Assembly: GCA_028694155.1 (NCBI GenBank)
Contig: JAQUTY010000001.1
Coordinates: 62,001 to 126,000, forward strand
DNA: 64,000 bases
Source of the DNA: Eubacteriales bacterium
Lineage (GTDB): Bacteria > Bacillota > Clostridia > Christensenellales > CAG-138
Reading direction: 5' to 3'
This document shows positions 1 through 9,697 of the stretch, in pieces (the first letter of the stretch is position 1; each line of letters opens with the position of its first letter). The position numbers and the translations under genes were made by a program. Under the pieces are notes generated by a model. It searched no databases. It was given only the letters and a program-made list of their open reading frames with translations, and was not told the DNA's origin.

Positions 1-1
1 T

Positions 2-166
2 GAGGACATTCGTGATGGCAAAACATTCGGGCGCACCATGCGTGAGGCTCCTGATGCTGATGGGCTTGTGGAAATACCCACTCGGATTTTTCACGCCATT
101 GGCGACTACATTCCCATTCGTTTGACATGGGGCGATTGCTATGATATGAGGGGTGAATCAATATGA
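2..166 (+). CDS. rimO: RimO C-terminal fragment (ribosomal protein S12 methylthiotransferase, partial)
   Basis: Only the last 54 codons are inside the window; the gene enters from the left. The visible part reads as a TRAM RNA-binding domain: a run resembling the GRTxREAPDADGLV strand, then a GDYIPIRL strand and a terminal YDMRGES tail, as in the C-terminus of RimO, the radical-SAM enzyme that methylthiolates an aspartate of ribosomal protein uS12. The catalytic radical-SAM part is not visible, so MiaB or another TRAM-bearing methylthiotransferase is possible. The following gene order (pgsA, cinA, recA) is the one usually seen downstream of rimO in Firmicutes. The stop codon overlaps the pgsA start in an ATGA, which implies translational coupling. 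Confidence 0.75.
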   Translation, partial: EDIRDGKTFGRTMREAPDADGLVEIPTRIFHAIGDYIPIRLTWGDCYDMRGESI

Positions 167-717
167 ACTTAGCAAACAAACTTACAATACTTCGAATACT
201 AATGATACCCATTATGATAGTGTGCTTCTACCTAAATTGGAGCATGTGGGTCTGTGCGGGCGTATTTATTCTTGCGGCGGTTACCGACTTGCTCGATGGC
301 AGATATGCAAGAAAGCACAACATATGCACAGACTTTGGTCGCTTTATGGACCCCATTGCGGACAAGCTGCTCGTCTGCTCGGCACTCATTTTGCTTGTTG
401 AGGGCATGGGTTTCCCCTCCATCTTGGCTATCGTTTTGATTGGCAGAGAGTTTGTAATCTCCGGCTTTAGGCTTGTTGCTGCAGGCAATGGCACCGTTAT
501 ATCGGCGGGCTTTATGGGCAAGCTCAAGACCGTCTTTCAATGTATCATGATACCGTGGTGGCTGCTTCAGTTTGAACCGATTTTCTCAATCACGCCGTTT
601 ATCTCGACACTGTTTATCATTTTGATGTGGGTGGTCACAGGTATCTCGGTGTTTACCTCCATCTACTCCTGCGTAGAATACATATATAAAAACAGAAAGG
701 TAATCTCATTCAAATGA
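163..717 (+). CDS. pgsA: CDP-diacylglycerol--glycerol-3-phosphate 3-phosphatidyltransferase
   Basis: This integral membrane enzyme makes phosphatidylglycerol phosphate, the committed step to phosphatidylglycerol and cardiolipin. The 184-residue protein has the CDP-alcohol phosphotransferase signature in its first third: DGRYAR followed after eight residues by GRFMDPIADK, matching DGx2AR-x8-Gx3Dx3D, whose aspartates bind the metal and CDP. Several hydrophobic segments surround it, as expected for a six-helix enzyme. Length is normal for PgsA. It overlaps rimO by ATGA upstream and cinA by ATGA downstream, so the four-gene run is co-translated. Another CDP-alcohol transferase substrate is possible, but the context favours PgsA. 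Confidence 0.93.
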   Translation: MNLANKLTILRILMIPIMIVCFYLNWSMWVCAGVFILAAVTDLLDGRYARKHNICTDFGRFMDPIADKLLVCSALILLVEGMGFPSILAIVLIGREFVISGFRLVAAGNGTVISAGFMGKLKTVFQCIMIPWWLLQFEPIFSITPFISTLFIILMWVVTGISVFTSIYSCVEYIYKNRKVISFK

Positions 718-1940
718 TAGCCGAATTGATTTGCGTTGGCACGGAGCTGTTGATGGGACAGATTCTAAACACTAATGCTCAGTTCATCGCAAAGGAGCTT
801 GCGCCACGGGGCATAGACATGTACCATCAGATTGTTGTAGGCGATAATCCCCAGCGCCTAACAGAAGTGGTTCGTACTGCGCTGTCCCGTGCTGATATTC
901 TGCTTTTTTCGGGTGGTCTTGGCCCAACAGATGATGATCTGACAAAGGAAACCGTCTGCAATGCCTTAGGGCTTGAGCTTGTGCTCTATGACGATGAGTG
1001 GCAGAAAATTCTTGACTACTTTGAATCTAAGGGACGCACCGTTGCCTCAAACAACAAAAAGCAGGCGATGTTTCCCCCCAATGCTCACATTCTAGATAAC
1101 CCCAACGGAACCGCACCCGGCTGTCTTATCGAGAAGGACGGCAAAACAATAATCTTTATGCCCGGCCCTCCGCGCGAGCTTTGCCCCATGTTTGTAAACC
1201 ATGTAATTCCGTATCTGCAAGGCAAAAGCGGACATTTGCTCTATTCTCGTGAAATTCGCATCTTTGGCATGGGTGAATCCGAGGTGGCGCAAAAGCTGGG
1301 CGAGATTTTCGACAGCAGCAATCCCACCGTTGCGCCATATGTCAAAACAGGCGAGGTCACTCTCCGTGTCACCGCACAATGTCAAACCGAGCAGGCAGGC
1401 TTGCTGCTTGTCGCTCCCATGGTTACACGCATCAAGGAAATTTTGGGCGATCTAGTCTATTCTACTGACGGCGAGACTCTTGCACTTGTGTGTCACAACG
1501 CATTGATTGCACAGAATAAGTCGCTGTCCGTTGCCGAAAGCTGCACCGGCGGTTTGCTTGCTTCCGCCTTTGTTGACATTCCCAACAGCTCACGATACTT
1601 CATTGAGGGAGCGGTCACCTATTCAAACGATGCCAAGCTGCGCCGTTTGGGTGTGCGTCCCTCAACCCTCAAAAAGCATGGTGCTGTCTCCGCCGAATGT
1701 GCAAAAGAGATGGCCGAAGGCATGCGCCGCACCTCCAATACCGAGCTTGCGCTGTCCACAACAGGCATAGCAGGTCCCGATGGCGGAACCGATGAAAAGC
1801 CCGTCGGACTTGTCTATATTGCCCTTGCAACCCCACAGGGAACGAGTGTCAAGGAACTGCGTCTTTTTGGCGATCGTGATCGAATCCGTCTTACTGCCGT
1901 ACTTAATTCTCTGGACATGCTGCGCAGGTATATGTTATAA
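714..1940 (+). CDS. cinA: CinA family protein (competence/damage-inducible, nicotinamide-nucleotide amidase domain)
   Basis: The 408-residue protein has the usual two domains. Residues 1-170 form a MoaB/MogA-like (MoCF) domain containing SGGLGPTDDD at about 66-75, associated in the family with ADP-ribose pyrophosphatase activity. Residues 255-408 form a PncC-type nicotinamide mononucleotide deamidase domain with AESCTGG at 274-280 and TGIAGPDGGT at 350-359. The family recycles pyridine nucleotides, and in transformable Gram-positives CinA interacts with RecA. The gene sits directly upstream of recA and overlaps pgsA by four bases. Both domains are intact and no key motif is missing. The last codons carry a recA promoter. 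Confidence 0.93.
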   Translation: MIAELICVGTELLMGQILNTNAQFIAKELAPRGIDMYHQIVVGDNPQRLTEVVRTALSRADILLFSGGLGPTDDDLTKETVCNALGLELVLYDDEWQKILDYFESKGRTVASNNKKQAMFPPNAHILDNPNGTAPGCLIEKDGKTIIFMPGPPRELCPMFVNHVIPYLQGKSGHLLYSREIRIFGMGESEVAQKLGEIFDSSNPTVAPYVKTGEVTLRVTAQCQTEQAGLLLVAPMVTRIKEILGDLVYSTDGETLALVCHNALIAQNKSLSVAESCTGGLLASAFVDIPNSSRYFIEGAVTYSNDAKLRRLGVRPSTLKKHGAVSAECAKEMAEGMRRTSNTELALSTTGIAGPDGGTDEKPVGLVYIALATPQGTSVKELRLFGDRDRIRLTAVLNSLDMLRRYML

Positions 1941-1941
1941 T
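1912..1941 (+). promoter_or_regulatory. Candidate sigma-A promoter for recA
   Basis: TGGACA at 1912-1917 and TATAAT at 1936-1941 are separated by 18 bases, inside the end of cinA and about 30 bases before the recA start. It would let recA be transcribed separately from the cinA operon. I saw no Gram-positive LexA box (GAAC-N4-GTTC type) next to it. Confidence 0.55.
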
Positions 1942-1973
1942 TAGTTGTTACATTGTGAAAGGAACGTAAGATT

Positions 1974-3038
1974 ATGAGTATTGAGAAGGAAAAAGCATTA
2001 GAACTCGCACTGGGACAAATAGAAAAGCAATTTGGCAAGGGAGCCATCATGAAATTGGGCGATAAGCCCGACAGAAGTGGCGTTGATGTTATCCCTACGG
2101 GATGCTTGCCTCTGGATATAGCGTTGGGCGTGGGCGGTATTCCACGCGGAAGAATTATTGAGATATTTGGGCCTGAGTCCTCTGGTAAGACCACACTGGC
2201 TCTGCACATTGTAGCGCAGGCACAAGCGTTGGGCGGTAATGCAGCCTTTATCGATGCGGAGCATGCACTCGATCCCGTCTATGCCGAGAACCTTGGCGTG
2301 TGCGTTGACGAGCTGTACGTTTCACAGCCCGATACAGGTGAGCAGGCTTTGGAGATAACCGAGGCTCTCGTTCGCAGTGGTGCCATTGATGTTGTGGTTG
2401 TGGACTCGGTTGCCGCACTTGTTCCCAAGGCCGAAATCGAGGGCGACATGGGTGACTCGCACATGGGCTTGCAGGCAAGGCTTATGAGTCAGGCACTCCG
2501 TAAGCTGGCAGGTGCAATATCAAAGACGAACTGCATTGTTGTGTTCATCAATCAGCTCCGTGAAAAGGTCGGCGTTGTGTTCGGAAATCCCGAAGTCACA
2601 CCCGGCGGCAAAGCACTCAAGTTCTACTCCTCAATCCGTCTTGATGTTCGCAGAGTTGAGGGCATCAAGAATGGTTCAGAGTTCATAGGAAACCACACAA
2701 AGGTGAAGGTCGTCAAAAACAAGGTCGCTCCGCCCTTCCGTTCCGCAGAATTCGATATGATATTTGGTGAGGGTATCTCTCGTGAGGGCTGCGTTCTTGA
2801 TATGGCTATCGACCGCAAAATCATTCAAAAATCCGGTGCATGGTTCTCCTATGGCGAGCTGCGTATGGCGCAGGGTCGTGACAACGCAAGACTGTTCCTC
2901 AAGGACAATCCCGAATTGTGTAAGGAAGTTGAAACGCTCATTCGTGACGATGTGAAAAAAGCTGCTGCCGATGCAAAGGAGAAGGCGGACGCAAAGCGTG
3001 CGTTGCATCGCACCGAGCCTTCTGATCCGATAGTATAG
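1974..3038 (+). CDS. recA: Recombinase RecA
   Basis: RecA forms filaments on single-stranded DNA, drives strand exchange and activates LexA self-cleavage. The 354-residue sequence aligns throughout with the family: the N-terminal oligomerisation helix, Walker A GPESSGKT at 66-73, the IDAEHALDP stretch near 93-101, Walker B ending at Asp144 ([10 protein letters not shown]), and loop regions with [12 protein letters not shown] and [13 protein letters not shown]. The C-terminal tail is lysine and alanine rich and ends acidic. An AAAGGAACG ribosome-binding stretch precedes the ATG. There is no intein or frameshift. It is monocistronic or followed at a short distance by the membrane protein gene. 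Confidence 0.98.
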   Translation: MSIEKEKALELALGQIEKQFGKGAIMKLGDKPDRSGVDVIPTGCLPLDIALGVGGIPRGRIIEIFGPESSGKTTLALHIVAQAQALGGNAAFIDAEHALDPVYAENLGVCVDELYVSQPDTGEQALEITEALVRSGAIDVVVVDSVAALVPKAEIEGDMGDSHMGLQARLMSQALRKLAGAISKTNCIVVFINQLREKVGVVFGNPEVTPGGKALKFYSSIRLDVRRVEGIKNGSEFIGNHTKVKVVKNKVAPPFRSAEFDMIFGEGISREGCVLDMAIDRKIIQKSGAWFSYGELRMAQGRDNARLFLKDNPELCKEVETLIRDDVKKAAADAKEKADAKRALHRTEPSDPIV

Positions 3039-3072
3039 CCGAGAAAAGTGAGCCTAATTTTTTGGGGGGTAA

Positions 3073-3876
3073 ATGGGAACGTTTTTTCGTGATTTGATGG
3101 CATTACTTGATGCTGATATGACGACGCCCACGATGTACGGATGGTTTCATCTGATGTGTTTGGGCGTCCTTTTTGCGGCGTTAATCTTGACGCTGATTTT
3201 CTTTAGAAAACCCAGTCAAAAGGTGACCCGCCGTGTGCTGCTGATTTGCGGCATCATCATGCTGCTATTTGAAATCTACAAGCAGCTCAATTTTTCCTAT
3301 GACGTTGTTTCGGCTAGCTGGCACTATCAATGGTATGCCTTTCCCTTCCAGTTCTGCTCAACTCCGATGTACATAATGCTCCTTGCAGGTCTTATCAAGA
3401 AGGGCAAGCTGTACAACTATCTTACCGCCTACCTTGCAACCTATGCGCTGCTTGGCGGTCTGTTGGTGATGTTTTACCCCTCAACCGTATTTGTCGATAC
3501 AATAGGCATAAACATTCAGACCATGGTGCATCACGGTTTACAGGTTTATGTGGGTCTGTTCCTTCTGCTTCGTGGTAGCGTATCCAACAAGCTATTGACG
3601 CTTCGCCGTGCCTTCATCGTATTTGCAACGCTTTTAGCAACGGCACTGTTGCTGAATTATTTGGTTCCGTTGGCAGGCGTCACCGATACTTTCAATATGT
3701 TCTTTATTAGTCCGAAATATGATTGTGGGCTGCCTGTACTCAATTCGATTCAGCAAAATGTTCCCTATGTGGTATTTCTGCTGATATATGCCGTTGCCTT
3801 CACGCTTGGCGCATGGCTTATGCTGCTTGGCGACAAGCTCGTCTGTATGCTGCGCAAAAAAACAACAGGGAAGTAA
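3073..3876 (+). CDS. YwaF/TP0381-like integral membrane protein of unknown function
   Basis: The 267-residue protein has about seven hydrophobic segments. It carries the features I associate with the TIGR02206 (TP0381/YwaF) family: a WHYQWYAFPFQFCSTPMY stretch near residue 82-99 after the second helix, and a MVHHGLQ motif near 155-161. The family is also related to eukaryotic TMEM164. No biochemical role is established that I can name with confidence. The start is supported by a GGGGGG stretch seven bases upstream. It lies 34 bases after recA in the same direction, which may only be convenience. Its last codons form part of a palindrome shared with the convergent operon. Confidence 0.75.
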   Translation: MGTFFRDLMALLDADMTTPTMYGWFHLMCLGVLFAALILTLIFFRKPSQKVTRRVLLICGIIMLLFEIYKQLNFSYDVVSASWHYQWYAFPFQFCSTPMYIMLLAGLIKKGKLYNYLTAYLATYALLGGLLVMFYPSTVFVDTIGINIQTMVHHGLQVYVGLFLLLRGSVSNKLLTLRRAFIVFATLLATALLLNYLVPLAGVTDTFNMFFISPKYDCGLPVLNSIQQNVPYVVFLLIYAVAFTLGAWLMLLGDKLVCMLRKKTTGK

Positions 3877-3887
3877 TTCTACTTCCC
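3856..3887 (-). terminator. Hairpin terminator of the tilS-hpt-ftsH-PHP operon
   Basis: A perfect eight-base stem, GGGAAGTA and TACTTCCC around an ATTC loop (3868-3887), is followed on the minus strand by a T-rich run. It overlaps the last codons of the convergent membrane-protein gene. The plus-strand side ends in CCCCTAC, the same flank as the dispersed GGGCGAAC palindromes elsewhere. Confidence 0.5.
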
Positions 3888-3908
3888 CTACTCGTCAATA
3901 TAAGTTTC

Positions 3909-4736
3909 CTATGTGCTTATTCTGTGAATCAGCGTCTCGTATGTTCTGTCAAGCTCTTTGTTCTCTCTCCATGCGCACCCAAGAGGAATACCCGGTCGGT
4001 TTGCGCCGTGGAAGTCGCTCCCACAGGTCACCATCAGCTTGTTCTGTGCCGCAATGGATAGATACAGCTCCGTTTGCCTTGGTGAAGATGAAGGATAGAA
4101 TGCCTCTATTCCCATCAGACCCAGACTTTTTAGCTCGCGCACCAGTCCGTGTGGATTGTCACGAATGTGGCAGGGGTGCGCCAACACGGGGATACCGTCT
4201 GCGGCATGAATAATGTCTATGACCTGCTCGGGGGTGAACCTTGTCTCCGTATAATAGCCCACCGTTCCCTGTCGCAGATACTTTGCAAATGCGTCACGCA
4301 CATCGCTTGCATATCCACCTTCCATAAGAGCGAAGGCAATGTGCAGCTTGGTTGTAATAGAGTCGCCTCGGTCAAGATAGTGAGCAATCTCAATACCTGC
4401 ATCGCTTAGCTTTGAAATAATGATTCTATTTCGTTTTTCACGACGCTCCTTGGCGATTTCAAGCGCACGGAGCAGCGTTGGATTGTTGATATCAATATCC
4501 AATCCGATGATGTGTAACTCGTGATGCCACTCGTTATCCATCTCAACCGCAGGCAAAAAGGGCAAGCCCAGTCGGACGCTCTCCTCCATCGCCTCTTGTA
4601 CGCCTAATATGCAATCATGATCGGTAAGCGCAAGCATATCCAGCTTCGCTCTCACGGCGGTTCGTACAATCTCTGTTGGGCTGACTGTTCCATCCGAAAA
4701 GCTGCTGTGACAATGCAAATCAAAGCGATGCGCCAT
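3909..4736 (-). CDS. PHP-domain phosphoesterase (RNase AM / nucleoside 3',5'-bisphosphate phosphatase type)
   Basis: The 275-residue protein is a PHP-fold metal hydrolase. It starts with FDLHCHSSFSDG, continues with LALTDHDC near residue 36-43 and PAVEMD near 62-67, has LAHPCH near 190-195 and ends with the CGSDFHGAN strand. These supply the histidine and aspartate ligands of a trinuclear metal site. Related proteins (YciV/RNase AM and the TrpH group) remove 5' nucleotides from RNA or dephosphorylate 3',5'-bisphosphonucleosides; which substrate applies here cannot be told. It follows ftsH by nine bases in the same operon. A histidinol-phosphatase role is unlikely because the sequence is the TrpH subgroup. 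Confidence 0.85.
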   Translation of the reverse strand: MAHRFDLHCHSSFSDGTVSPTEIVRTAVRAKLDMLALTDHDCILGVQEAMEESVRLGLPFLPAVEMDNEWHHELHIIGLDIDINNPTLLRALEIAKERREKRNRIIISKLSDAGIEIAHYLDRGDSITTKLHIAFALMEGGYASDVRDAFAKYLRQGTVGYYTETRFTPEQVIDIIHAADGIPVLAHPCHIRDNPHGLVRELKSLGLMGIEAFYPSSSPRQTELYLSIAAQNKLMVTCGSDFHGANRPGIPLGCAWRENKELDRTYETLIHRIST

Positions 4737-4745
4737 TTACTTCCC

Positions 4746-6674
4746 CTACTCCTTAGTTTCTTGTGTTTCTCCAACCTCGGCAGTCTGTTTTGCCCCCATG
4801 ACAAAGGCTGCGTCCTCACCTTGATACACACGGGTGAACTGCTCGCCTGTCACACGCTCGTACTGAATGAGCATCTGCGCTGTACGGTCGAGTGCATCCA
4901 GCGATGATGAGAGTATGCTCTCTGCACGCTCGAACTGTTCGTCCAAAATTCTGCGTATTTCAGCGTCCGCTTTTGCCGTGACTGCTTCTGAATAGTTTTT
5001 GCTGTGTCCCCAATCCTTGGCGATGAAAACCTCTTGATCTCCCCCCAGATACATCGGCCCTATCGCATCGGACATACCATATTCTTCGACCATCTTGCGA
5101 GCAATATCAGTCGCATTCTTGAGGTCGGCGATTGCACCTGTGCATACATCCGTGAACTTCAGCTTTTCGGCAACTCTGCCTCCCAGCGACATACAGATGT
5201 TGTCCAGCAAACGCTGGCGTGTCATGTGCATCATATCGTCCTTGGGCAGCATCATGGTGTAGCCTGCCGCACCTCCACGCTGAATGATGGACACCTCGTG
5301 CAAGGTATCGCATTTGTTTAGATTCAGCGTCAAAATAGCGTGACCTGCCTCATGATAGGCTGTGTTCTTTTTATCTTCCTCAGTGACGACACGGCTCTTC
5401 TTCTCTGGTCCCATCTGAACCCTAGTCGCCGCTTCTTCAAGCTCTGCCATGCCGATGAGTTTTTTGTCCGCGCGTGCGGTCATTATGGCTGCCTCGTTTA
5501 GCAGATTCTCAAGGTCTGCGCCCGTGAAATACGGTGTTCGCCTTGCAATGGTTTGAAGGTCAACTGTTGGCTCAAACTTCTTGTTGCGAGCATGAACCTT
5601 CAATATTTCTTCTCTGCCCTTGACATCGGGATAGCCAACATGTATCTGGCGGTCGAATCTGCCCGGTCTTAATAAGGCTGGATCCAAAATGTCCGCCCTG
5701 TTGGTTGCTGCAAGAACGATAATTCCCTCGTTTGCCGCAAAACCGTCCATCTCAACCAAGAGCTGATTGAGCGTCTGCTCACGCTCATCATGTCCGCCGC
5801 CCAATCCTGCGCCGCGCTGACGTCCAACGGCGTCAATCTCGTCGATAAAAACGACCGCAGGCGTTGCACGCTTGGCAGTAGTGAACAGGTCACGCACACG
5901 GGATGCGCCTACGCCAACGAACATCTCAACAAAGTCGGAACCGGAAATCGAAAAGAAGGGAACCTTTGCTTCGCCAGCAACTGCCTTTGCAAGCAGGGTT
6001 TTACCCGTACCCGGAGGCCCTAAAAGCAGCACGCCCTTGGGTATTCTTGCGCCAATTTCGTTGAATTTATGTGGGTCGCGCATGAACTGAACGACCTCTT
6101 GTAGCTCTGCCTTCTCCTCATCGGCTCCTGCAACATCGCCAAAGGTTATGTGGTTCTTATTGGTATCCTCCACCCTTGCCTTGCTCTTGCCAAAGTTCAT
6201 AACCTGCTTGCCGCCGCCCTGCTGCCTCATCATGAAGTAGTAGAATACCGCAAACACGCCAAAGATTAGTATGTAAGGCAGAATTATCGAGAAGATTGAT
6301 GCGCCCTCGGGCAAGACCTCACCATACTCGAACAGCGTGTTGATATTTTCGCTGGTCACCTTGTCAGGCTCCATACCCAAAATCGCCGCTATATCGCGAA
6401 GGAAGGTGTCCTCGCCCATTTCAAGCGTGAAATCCGCCTTTGCAGGAAGATCCTCCATGCTCTTGTCGGTGGACGTTTTATAAATACCCACAAAATAATC
6501 CGACTCAAGAGTGTATTGCACAGCAGCAACCTCGCCGTTCGATACCTTGCGGTTAAATTCGGACAACGTAAGCTCATCGGGTTTATTTCGATTTAGCCCA
6601 CCTGAAACGAGGTAGATAATGACTCCTAATATGACGAGCCATATGATAATGGTACTGATTTTTCTGTTCTTCAA
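4746..6674 (-). CDS. ftsH: ATP-dependent zinc metalloprotease FtsH
   Basis: This membrane-anchored AAA+ protease degrades misassembled membrane proteins and regulatory proteins. In the 642 residues there is a transmembrane helix at about 8-24, an extracytoplasmic domain to about 125, a second helix at about 127-148, Walker A GPPGTGKT at 219-226, Walker B VVFIDEID at 274-281, the second region of homology ([18 protein letters not shown]) at 325-342, and the zinc motif HEAGH at 441-445 with Asp517 as likely third ligand. Everything needed for activity is present. It follows hpt in the tilS-hpt-ftsH order common in Firmicutes. Confidence 0.97.
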   Translation of the reverse strand: MKNRKISTIIIWLVILGVIIYLVSGGLNRNKPDELTLSEFNRKVSNGEVAAVQYTLESDYFVGIYKTSTDKSMEDLPAKADFTLEMGEDTFLRDIAAILGMEPDKVTSENINTLFEYGEVLPEGASIFSIILPYILIFGVFAVFYYFMMRQQGGGKQVMNFGKSKARVEDTNKNHITFGDVAGADEEKAELQEVVQFMRDPHKFNEIGARIPKGVLLLGPPGTGKTLLAKAVAGEAKVPFFSISGSDFVEMFVGVGASRVRDLFTTAKRATPAVVFIDEIDAVGRQRGAGLGGGHDEREQTLNQLLVEMDGFAANEGIIVLAATNRADILDPALLRPGRFDRQIHVGYPDVKGREEILKVHARNKKFEPTVDLQTIARRTPYFTGADLENLLNEAAIMTARADKKLIGMAELEEAATRVQMGPEKKSRVVTEEDKKNTAYHEAGHAILTLNLNKCDTLHEVSIIQRGGAAGYTMMLPKDDMMHMTRQRLLDNICMSLGGRVAEKLKFTDVCTGAIADLKNATDIARKMVEEYGMSDAIGPMYLGGDQEVFIAKDWGHSKNYSEAVTAKADAEIRRILDEQFERAESILSSSLDALDRTAQMLIQYERVTGEQFTRVYQGEDAAFVMGAKQTAEVGETQETKE

Positions 6675-6709
6675 CTAGTTCCTCCATGCACGGCACTTGC
6701 GCCCTGCGT

Positions 6710-7270
6710 TTACTTTTCTGAATAGACTTCCTTTTTAAGCACTCCCACATAAGGCAGGTTGCGATACTCGCCACAGTAGTCCAAGCCGTAGCCGACAACG
6801 AACTTGTTTGGCACTATGAAACCGCAATAATCCGGCGTTATCTCGCACTCCCTGCGTTCGGGCTTGTCCAGCAAGCAGCAGATGCGCAGCGAAGCAGGGT
6901 TGCGTGATGAAAGCAGCTTTGTTAAATGCGTTAGGGTTAGTCCGCTGTCCATAATATCCTCGGCAATAATGACATGCTTGTCGGTGATGCTAAGATCCAT
7001 ATCGCGCGTGATGCGAACAATTCCGCTGGTCTTCTGTGCGTTGCCATAGCTGGATATTCCCATAAAATCCATCTGCATATGAATCGTCATCGCCCTTGCC
7101 AAGTCCGAAAAGAAGATGCAAGCACCCTTCAAGATGCAAACCAGAATTACGTCCTTGCCCTCATAGTCTTTTGATATCTGCTCGCCCAGCTCATGAACTC
7201 GCTGTTTGATCTGTTCCTCCGAAAGAAGCACCTCGGATAGATTCTGTGCCATGAATTCCTTGCCCCGCAT
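6710..7270 (-). CDS. hpt: Hypoxanthine phosphoribosyltransferase
   Basis: The enzyme converts hypoxanthine or guanine plus PRPP to IMP or GMP. The 186-residue protein shows the PRPP-binding loop IIAEDIMDSGLTL, the VCILKGACIF metal/pyrophosphate loop and the FVVGYGLDYCGEYRNLPYVG C-terminal region typical of Hpt. I chose the start whose ATG lies six bases after GAGGAGG (7276-7282 region), two bases beyond the tilS stop codon. An upstream in-frame start would lie inside tilS, and a downstream ATG (MAQN) has only AAGGAA close by. The gene sits in the conserved tilS-hpt-ftsH operon; TilS and Hpt are known to interact in Bacillus. Confidence 0.95.
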   Translation of the reverse strand: MRGKEFMAQNLSEVLLSEEQIKQRVHELGEQISKDYEGKDVILVCILKGACIFFSDLARAMTIHMQMDFMGISSYGNAQKTSGIVRITRDMDLSITDKHVIIAEDIMDSGLTLTHLTKLLSSRNPASLRICCLLDKPERRECEITPDYCGFIVPNKFVVGYGLDYCGEYRNLPYVGVLKKEVYSEK

Positions 7271-7271
7271 A

Positions 7272-8567
7272 CTAAACCTCCTCAAAAACTAAATGTATAA
7301 TGTTCTTCGTTTCCTTCCCAATCTTTACCCTGTCGGCTATGGTGTGTCCTGCAACATAGATAATCCCATCTTGGTCGCAAACAAGCGGCAAATCACGTTC
7401 AAATCTGGGTGTCTTCCTGTCTGTCAGATAATCCGACAGCAGCTTTGAACCATTAAAGCCTATTGGGGTAAACCTGTCGCCGTTCTCCCTTGACCGCACA
7501 ACGAGCTTCCCCGATATGCAATCGCCGTCAATAAATGCCTCCTTGCCCACGCAAGGCACTTTTGCTATATCAACCACCTCGGAAAAAATGCTTCCCCTAG
7601 GTGTTACGACCTTTTCTCCAATCTCAAGCGGTTGACAATAGTATGCTGCTTGAGGCTTGTTGCCAATGAAAATGTTCTTCTCATCGACCCACGCACATCT
7701 ATTGTCACGCCACGAGATCACCGTTCCGTTTCTCGCATTCAAAAGCCCGATAAGCTGCTCCGCTTCCTTGCGCTCGACCGTGTCCTGCTCAGCAAGAAGT
7801 CGCTTGATAAGCACCCTTGTCAATATTGGTCTTGGCAGCTTCGAAAGCATACGCCTGTCCGTGCCGCACTCCTGGTCCGCCTTTGTGGCAAGCGAATCGA
7901 GATATTCCTCGTCCTGCTGCAATACCTCTGCCATGCTGCATAGCGCACCCTCAATATTGGGGTTTAGCTTTGACAAAATCGGCATGAGCGTGAGCCGAAC
8001 ACGATTTCTCGTGGCATCCTGCTCGTCATTAGTGGAATCGGTACAGTAATTACTGACGTTTTCCAAAATTTGAGCCTTACTCACTCCAAGCAGCGGACGA
8101 ATAAGATCGCAGCTCTTATAGCTCATTGCGCAAAGACCCCTGAGCCCACTACCACGAATCAGATGCATCAGCACAGTCTCTGCCTGATCACCCCTGTGAT
8201 GACCCAATGCGATGCACTCTGCTCCAACATCTCTCATCGCTCGGCGCAAGAACTCATATCGCAGCATCCTTGCCGCCTGCTCCAGACTCTGTCCTCTGGC
8301 TCTTGCAAGTGCAGGAACATCCAGATGCTCAACCGTCAAAGGAACATTCAAGTCCTTGCACAGCTCTATGCAGAACTGCTCGTCCCTCTGCGCCTCCTGC
8401 CCTCGAATCCCATGATTGAGATGCGCTGCAAAAAGACCTTTTGGGCATATCTCGACTAAAGACATCAAAAGTGCAACCGAATCTGCGCCACCCGATAACG
8501 CAACAAGTACTTTTGAGTTGACTTGCAGCGCACAGGCTTCTTGCGCTTTTTGAGATATTAACTGCAT
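7272..8567 (-). CDS. tilS: tRNA(Ile)-lysidine synthase
   Basis: TilS converts cytidine 34 of the AUA-reading tRNA(Ile) to lysidine using ATP and lysine, so it is normally essential. The 431-residue protein has the PP-loop SGGADS at 25-30, the conserved LNHGIRG and HHRGDQAETVLMHLIRG motifs of the N-type ATPase domain, and a TilS C-terminal domain with GDRFTPIGF. The open frame extends further upstream, but the start at 8567 places the PP-loop at the normal distance, has GGAG just ahead of the ATG, and lies immediately after a strong promoter. It is the first gene of an operon with hpt, ftsH and a PHP phosphoesterase. Confidence 0.95.
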   Translation of the reverse strand: MQLISQKAQEACALQVNSKVLVALSGGADSVALLMSLVEICPKGLFAAHLNHGIRGQEAQRDEQFCIELCKDLNVPLTVEHLDVPALARARGQSLEQAARMLRYEFLRRAMRDVGAECIALGHHRGDQAETVLMHLIRGSGLRGLCAMSYKSCDLIRPLLGVSKAQILENVSNYCTDSTNDEQDATRNRVRLTLMPILSKLNPNIEGALCSMAEVLQQDEEYLDSLATKADQECGTDRRMLSKLPRPILTRVLIKRLLAEQDTVERKEAEQLIGLLNARNGTVISWRDNRCAWVDEKNIFIGNKPQAAYYCQPLEIGEKVVTPRGSIFSEVVDIAKVPCVGKEAFIDGDCISGKLVVRSRENGDRFTPIGFNGSKLLSDYLTDRKTPRFERDLPLVCDQDGIIYVAGHTIADRVKIGKETKNIIHLVFEEV

Positions 8568-8595
8568 GACACTCCACTTTAGTATAATTATATGT

Positions 8596-8624
8596 ATTTT
8601 ACCCTCTTTTGTCCGATTTGACAA
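8596..8624 (-). promoter_or_regulatory. Sigma-A promoter for tilS-hpt-ftsH-PHP
   Basis: Read on the minus strand, TTGTCA (8619-8624) and TAAAAT (8596-8601) are 17 bases apart, with the tilS ATG about 30 bases further on. This also argues against the longer tilS reading frame, which would begin upstream of the promoter. Confidence 0.7.
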
Positions 8625-8722
8625 GAGTAAATTGGATTTATTCCGTGAAAAACATGCAAACTTGAACTGTAAGTTGCACAAGCTGCCCAAAGATTGCACA
8701 TATTGGTGAGCTGTATACTAAT

Positions 8723-9670
8723 TCAGTTCACTTGATTTTGAGGTTGTCCGTTAAGAAATGCTCGTATGTTTGCACAGGTTACGTCCAAAAGTCGCACTCG
8801 TGCCGTCTTTGGCGCCCAGCCATAGTGTGGCGTTATGGTGCAGTTGGGCGCACCCAGCAAGGGATTATGCACAGACATTGGTTCGCTTGAAACAACGTCC
8901 ACGCCCAGTCCGCCCAGCTTACCCGATTCGAGAGCCTCACGAACATCGCTCTCAACAATCAGACTTCCCCGTGCGGTATTTATCAATATTGCTCCGTCTT
9001 TCATCTTTGCTATGGCGTCACTGTCGATAATACCTATCGTCTCCTTTTTGGCAGGACAATGCAGCGAAATTACATCGCTGAAGCGCAACAGCTCATCAAA
9101 TTCAACATACTCGCCAACAAAATCGGGGTTCTTTGAGGGGTTTGTACCTATCACCTTCATGCCCAACGCCTTGCCTATGACAGCCACACGCCTGCCAATC
9201 TGTCCGCAGCCCAAAATGCCCAGCGTCAATCCGTTAAGCTCTACGGGTGCCTCACGCCAAAACGTGAAATCTGGGCTTGCCGACCATGCCCCTCTGTGAA
9301 CAAGCGATGTGTGCAGCCCAACGTGTTCAAACAGCTCCAGCATATGCGATATGGCAAGCTGCGCTACCGCCGCCGTGCTGTATGCAGGCACGTTGCAAAC
9401 GGGTATTCCCAGTTCCCTTGCTACTGCAATATCAACGGGATCATAGCCCGTTGCAAGCACGCTTATCATCTTGAGCGCACGATCGGAACGAATATCATCG
9501 CCCGTAACCTTGACCTTGTTTGTAAGTACTATATCGGCACCACGAATACGCCTTGCGACCATGCTTGAATCCGTGCGATCATACACCGAAAGAGTGCCAA
9601 ACTCCTTTAGACAGTCCCACGAAAGATCGTTTGGATTGATGGGCCAGCCATCCAGTACTACCAACTGCAT
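8723..9670 (-). CDS. D-2-hydroxyacid dehydrogenase (glycerate/hydroxypyruvate dehydrogenase-like)
   Basis: A 315-residue NAD(P)-dependent oxidoreductase of the D-isomer-specific family. The Rossmann motif LGILGCGQIGRRVA lies near residues 149-162. The catalytic set is present: arginine in INTARGSL, glutamate in DVVSSEP, and histidine in TPHYGWA. The last motif, with GWA after the histidine, is typical of the glycerate/hydroxypyruvate dehydrogenase group rather than PGDH or lactate dehydrogenase. The substrate is an inference. It is monocistronic, starts with GGAGG before the ATG, and has its own promoter. No neighbour indicates a pathway. Confidence 0.88.
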   Translation of the reverse strand: MQLVVLDGWPINPNDLSWDCLKEFGTLSVYDRTDSSMVARRIRGADIVLTNKVKVTGDDIRSDRALKMISVLATGYDPVDIAVARELGIPVCNVPAYSTAAVAQLAISHMLELFEHVGLHTSLVHRGAWSASPDFTFWREAPVELNGLTLGILGCGQIGRRVAVIGKALGMKVIGTNPSKNPDFVGEYVEFDELLRFSDVISLHCPAKKETIGIIDSDAIAKMKDGAILINTARGSLIVESDVREALESGKLGGLGVDVVSSEPMSVHNPLLGAPNCTITPHYGWAPKTARVRLLDVTCANIRAFLNGQPQNQVN

Positions 9671-9697
9671 AAATTACCTCCAAAGATTCATCTATTT

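Noticed and set aside
1941..1973. Search for a LexA/SOS box before recA
   Set aside because: No GAAC-N4-GTTC-type site is present between the promoter and the ATG, so SOS control cannot be claimed from this sequence.
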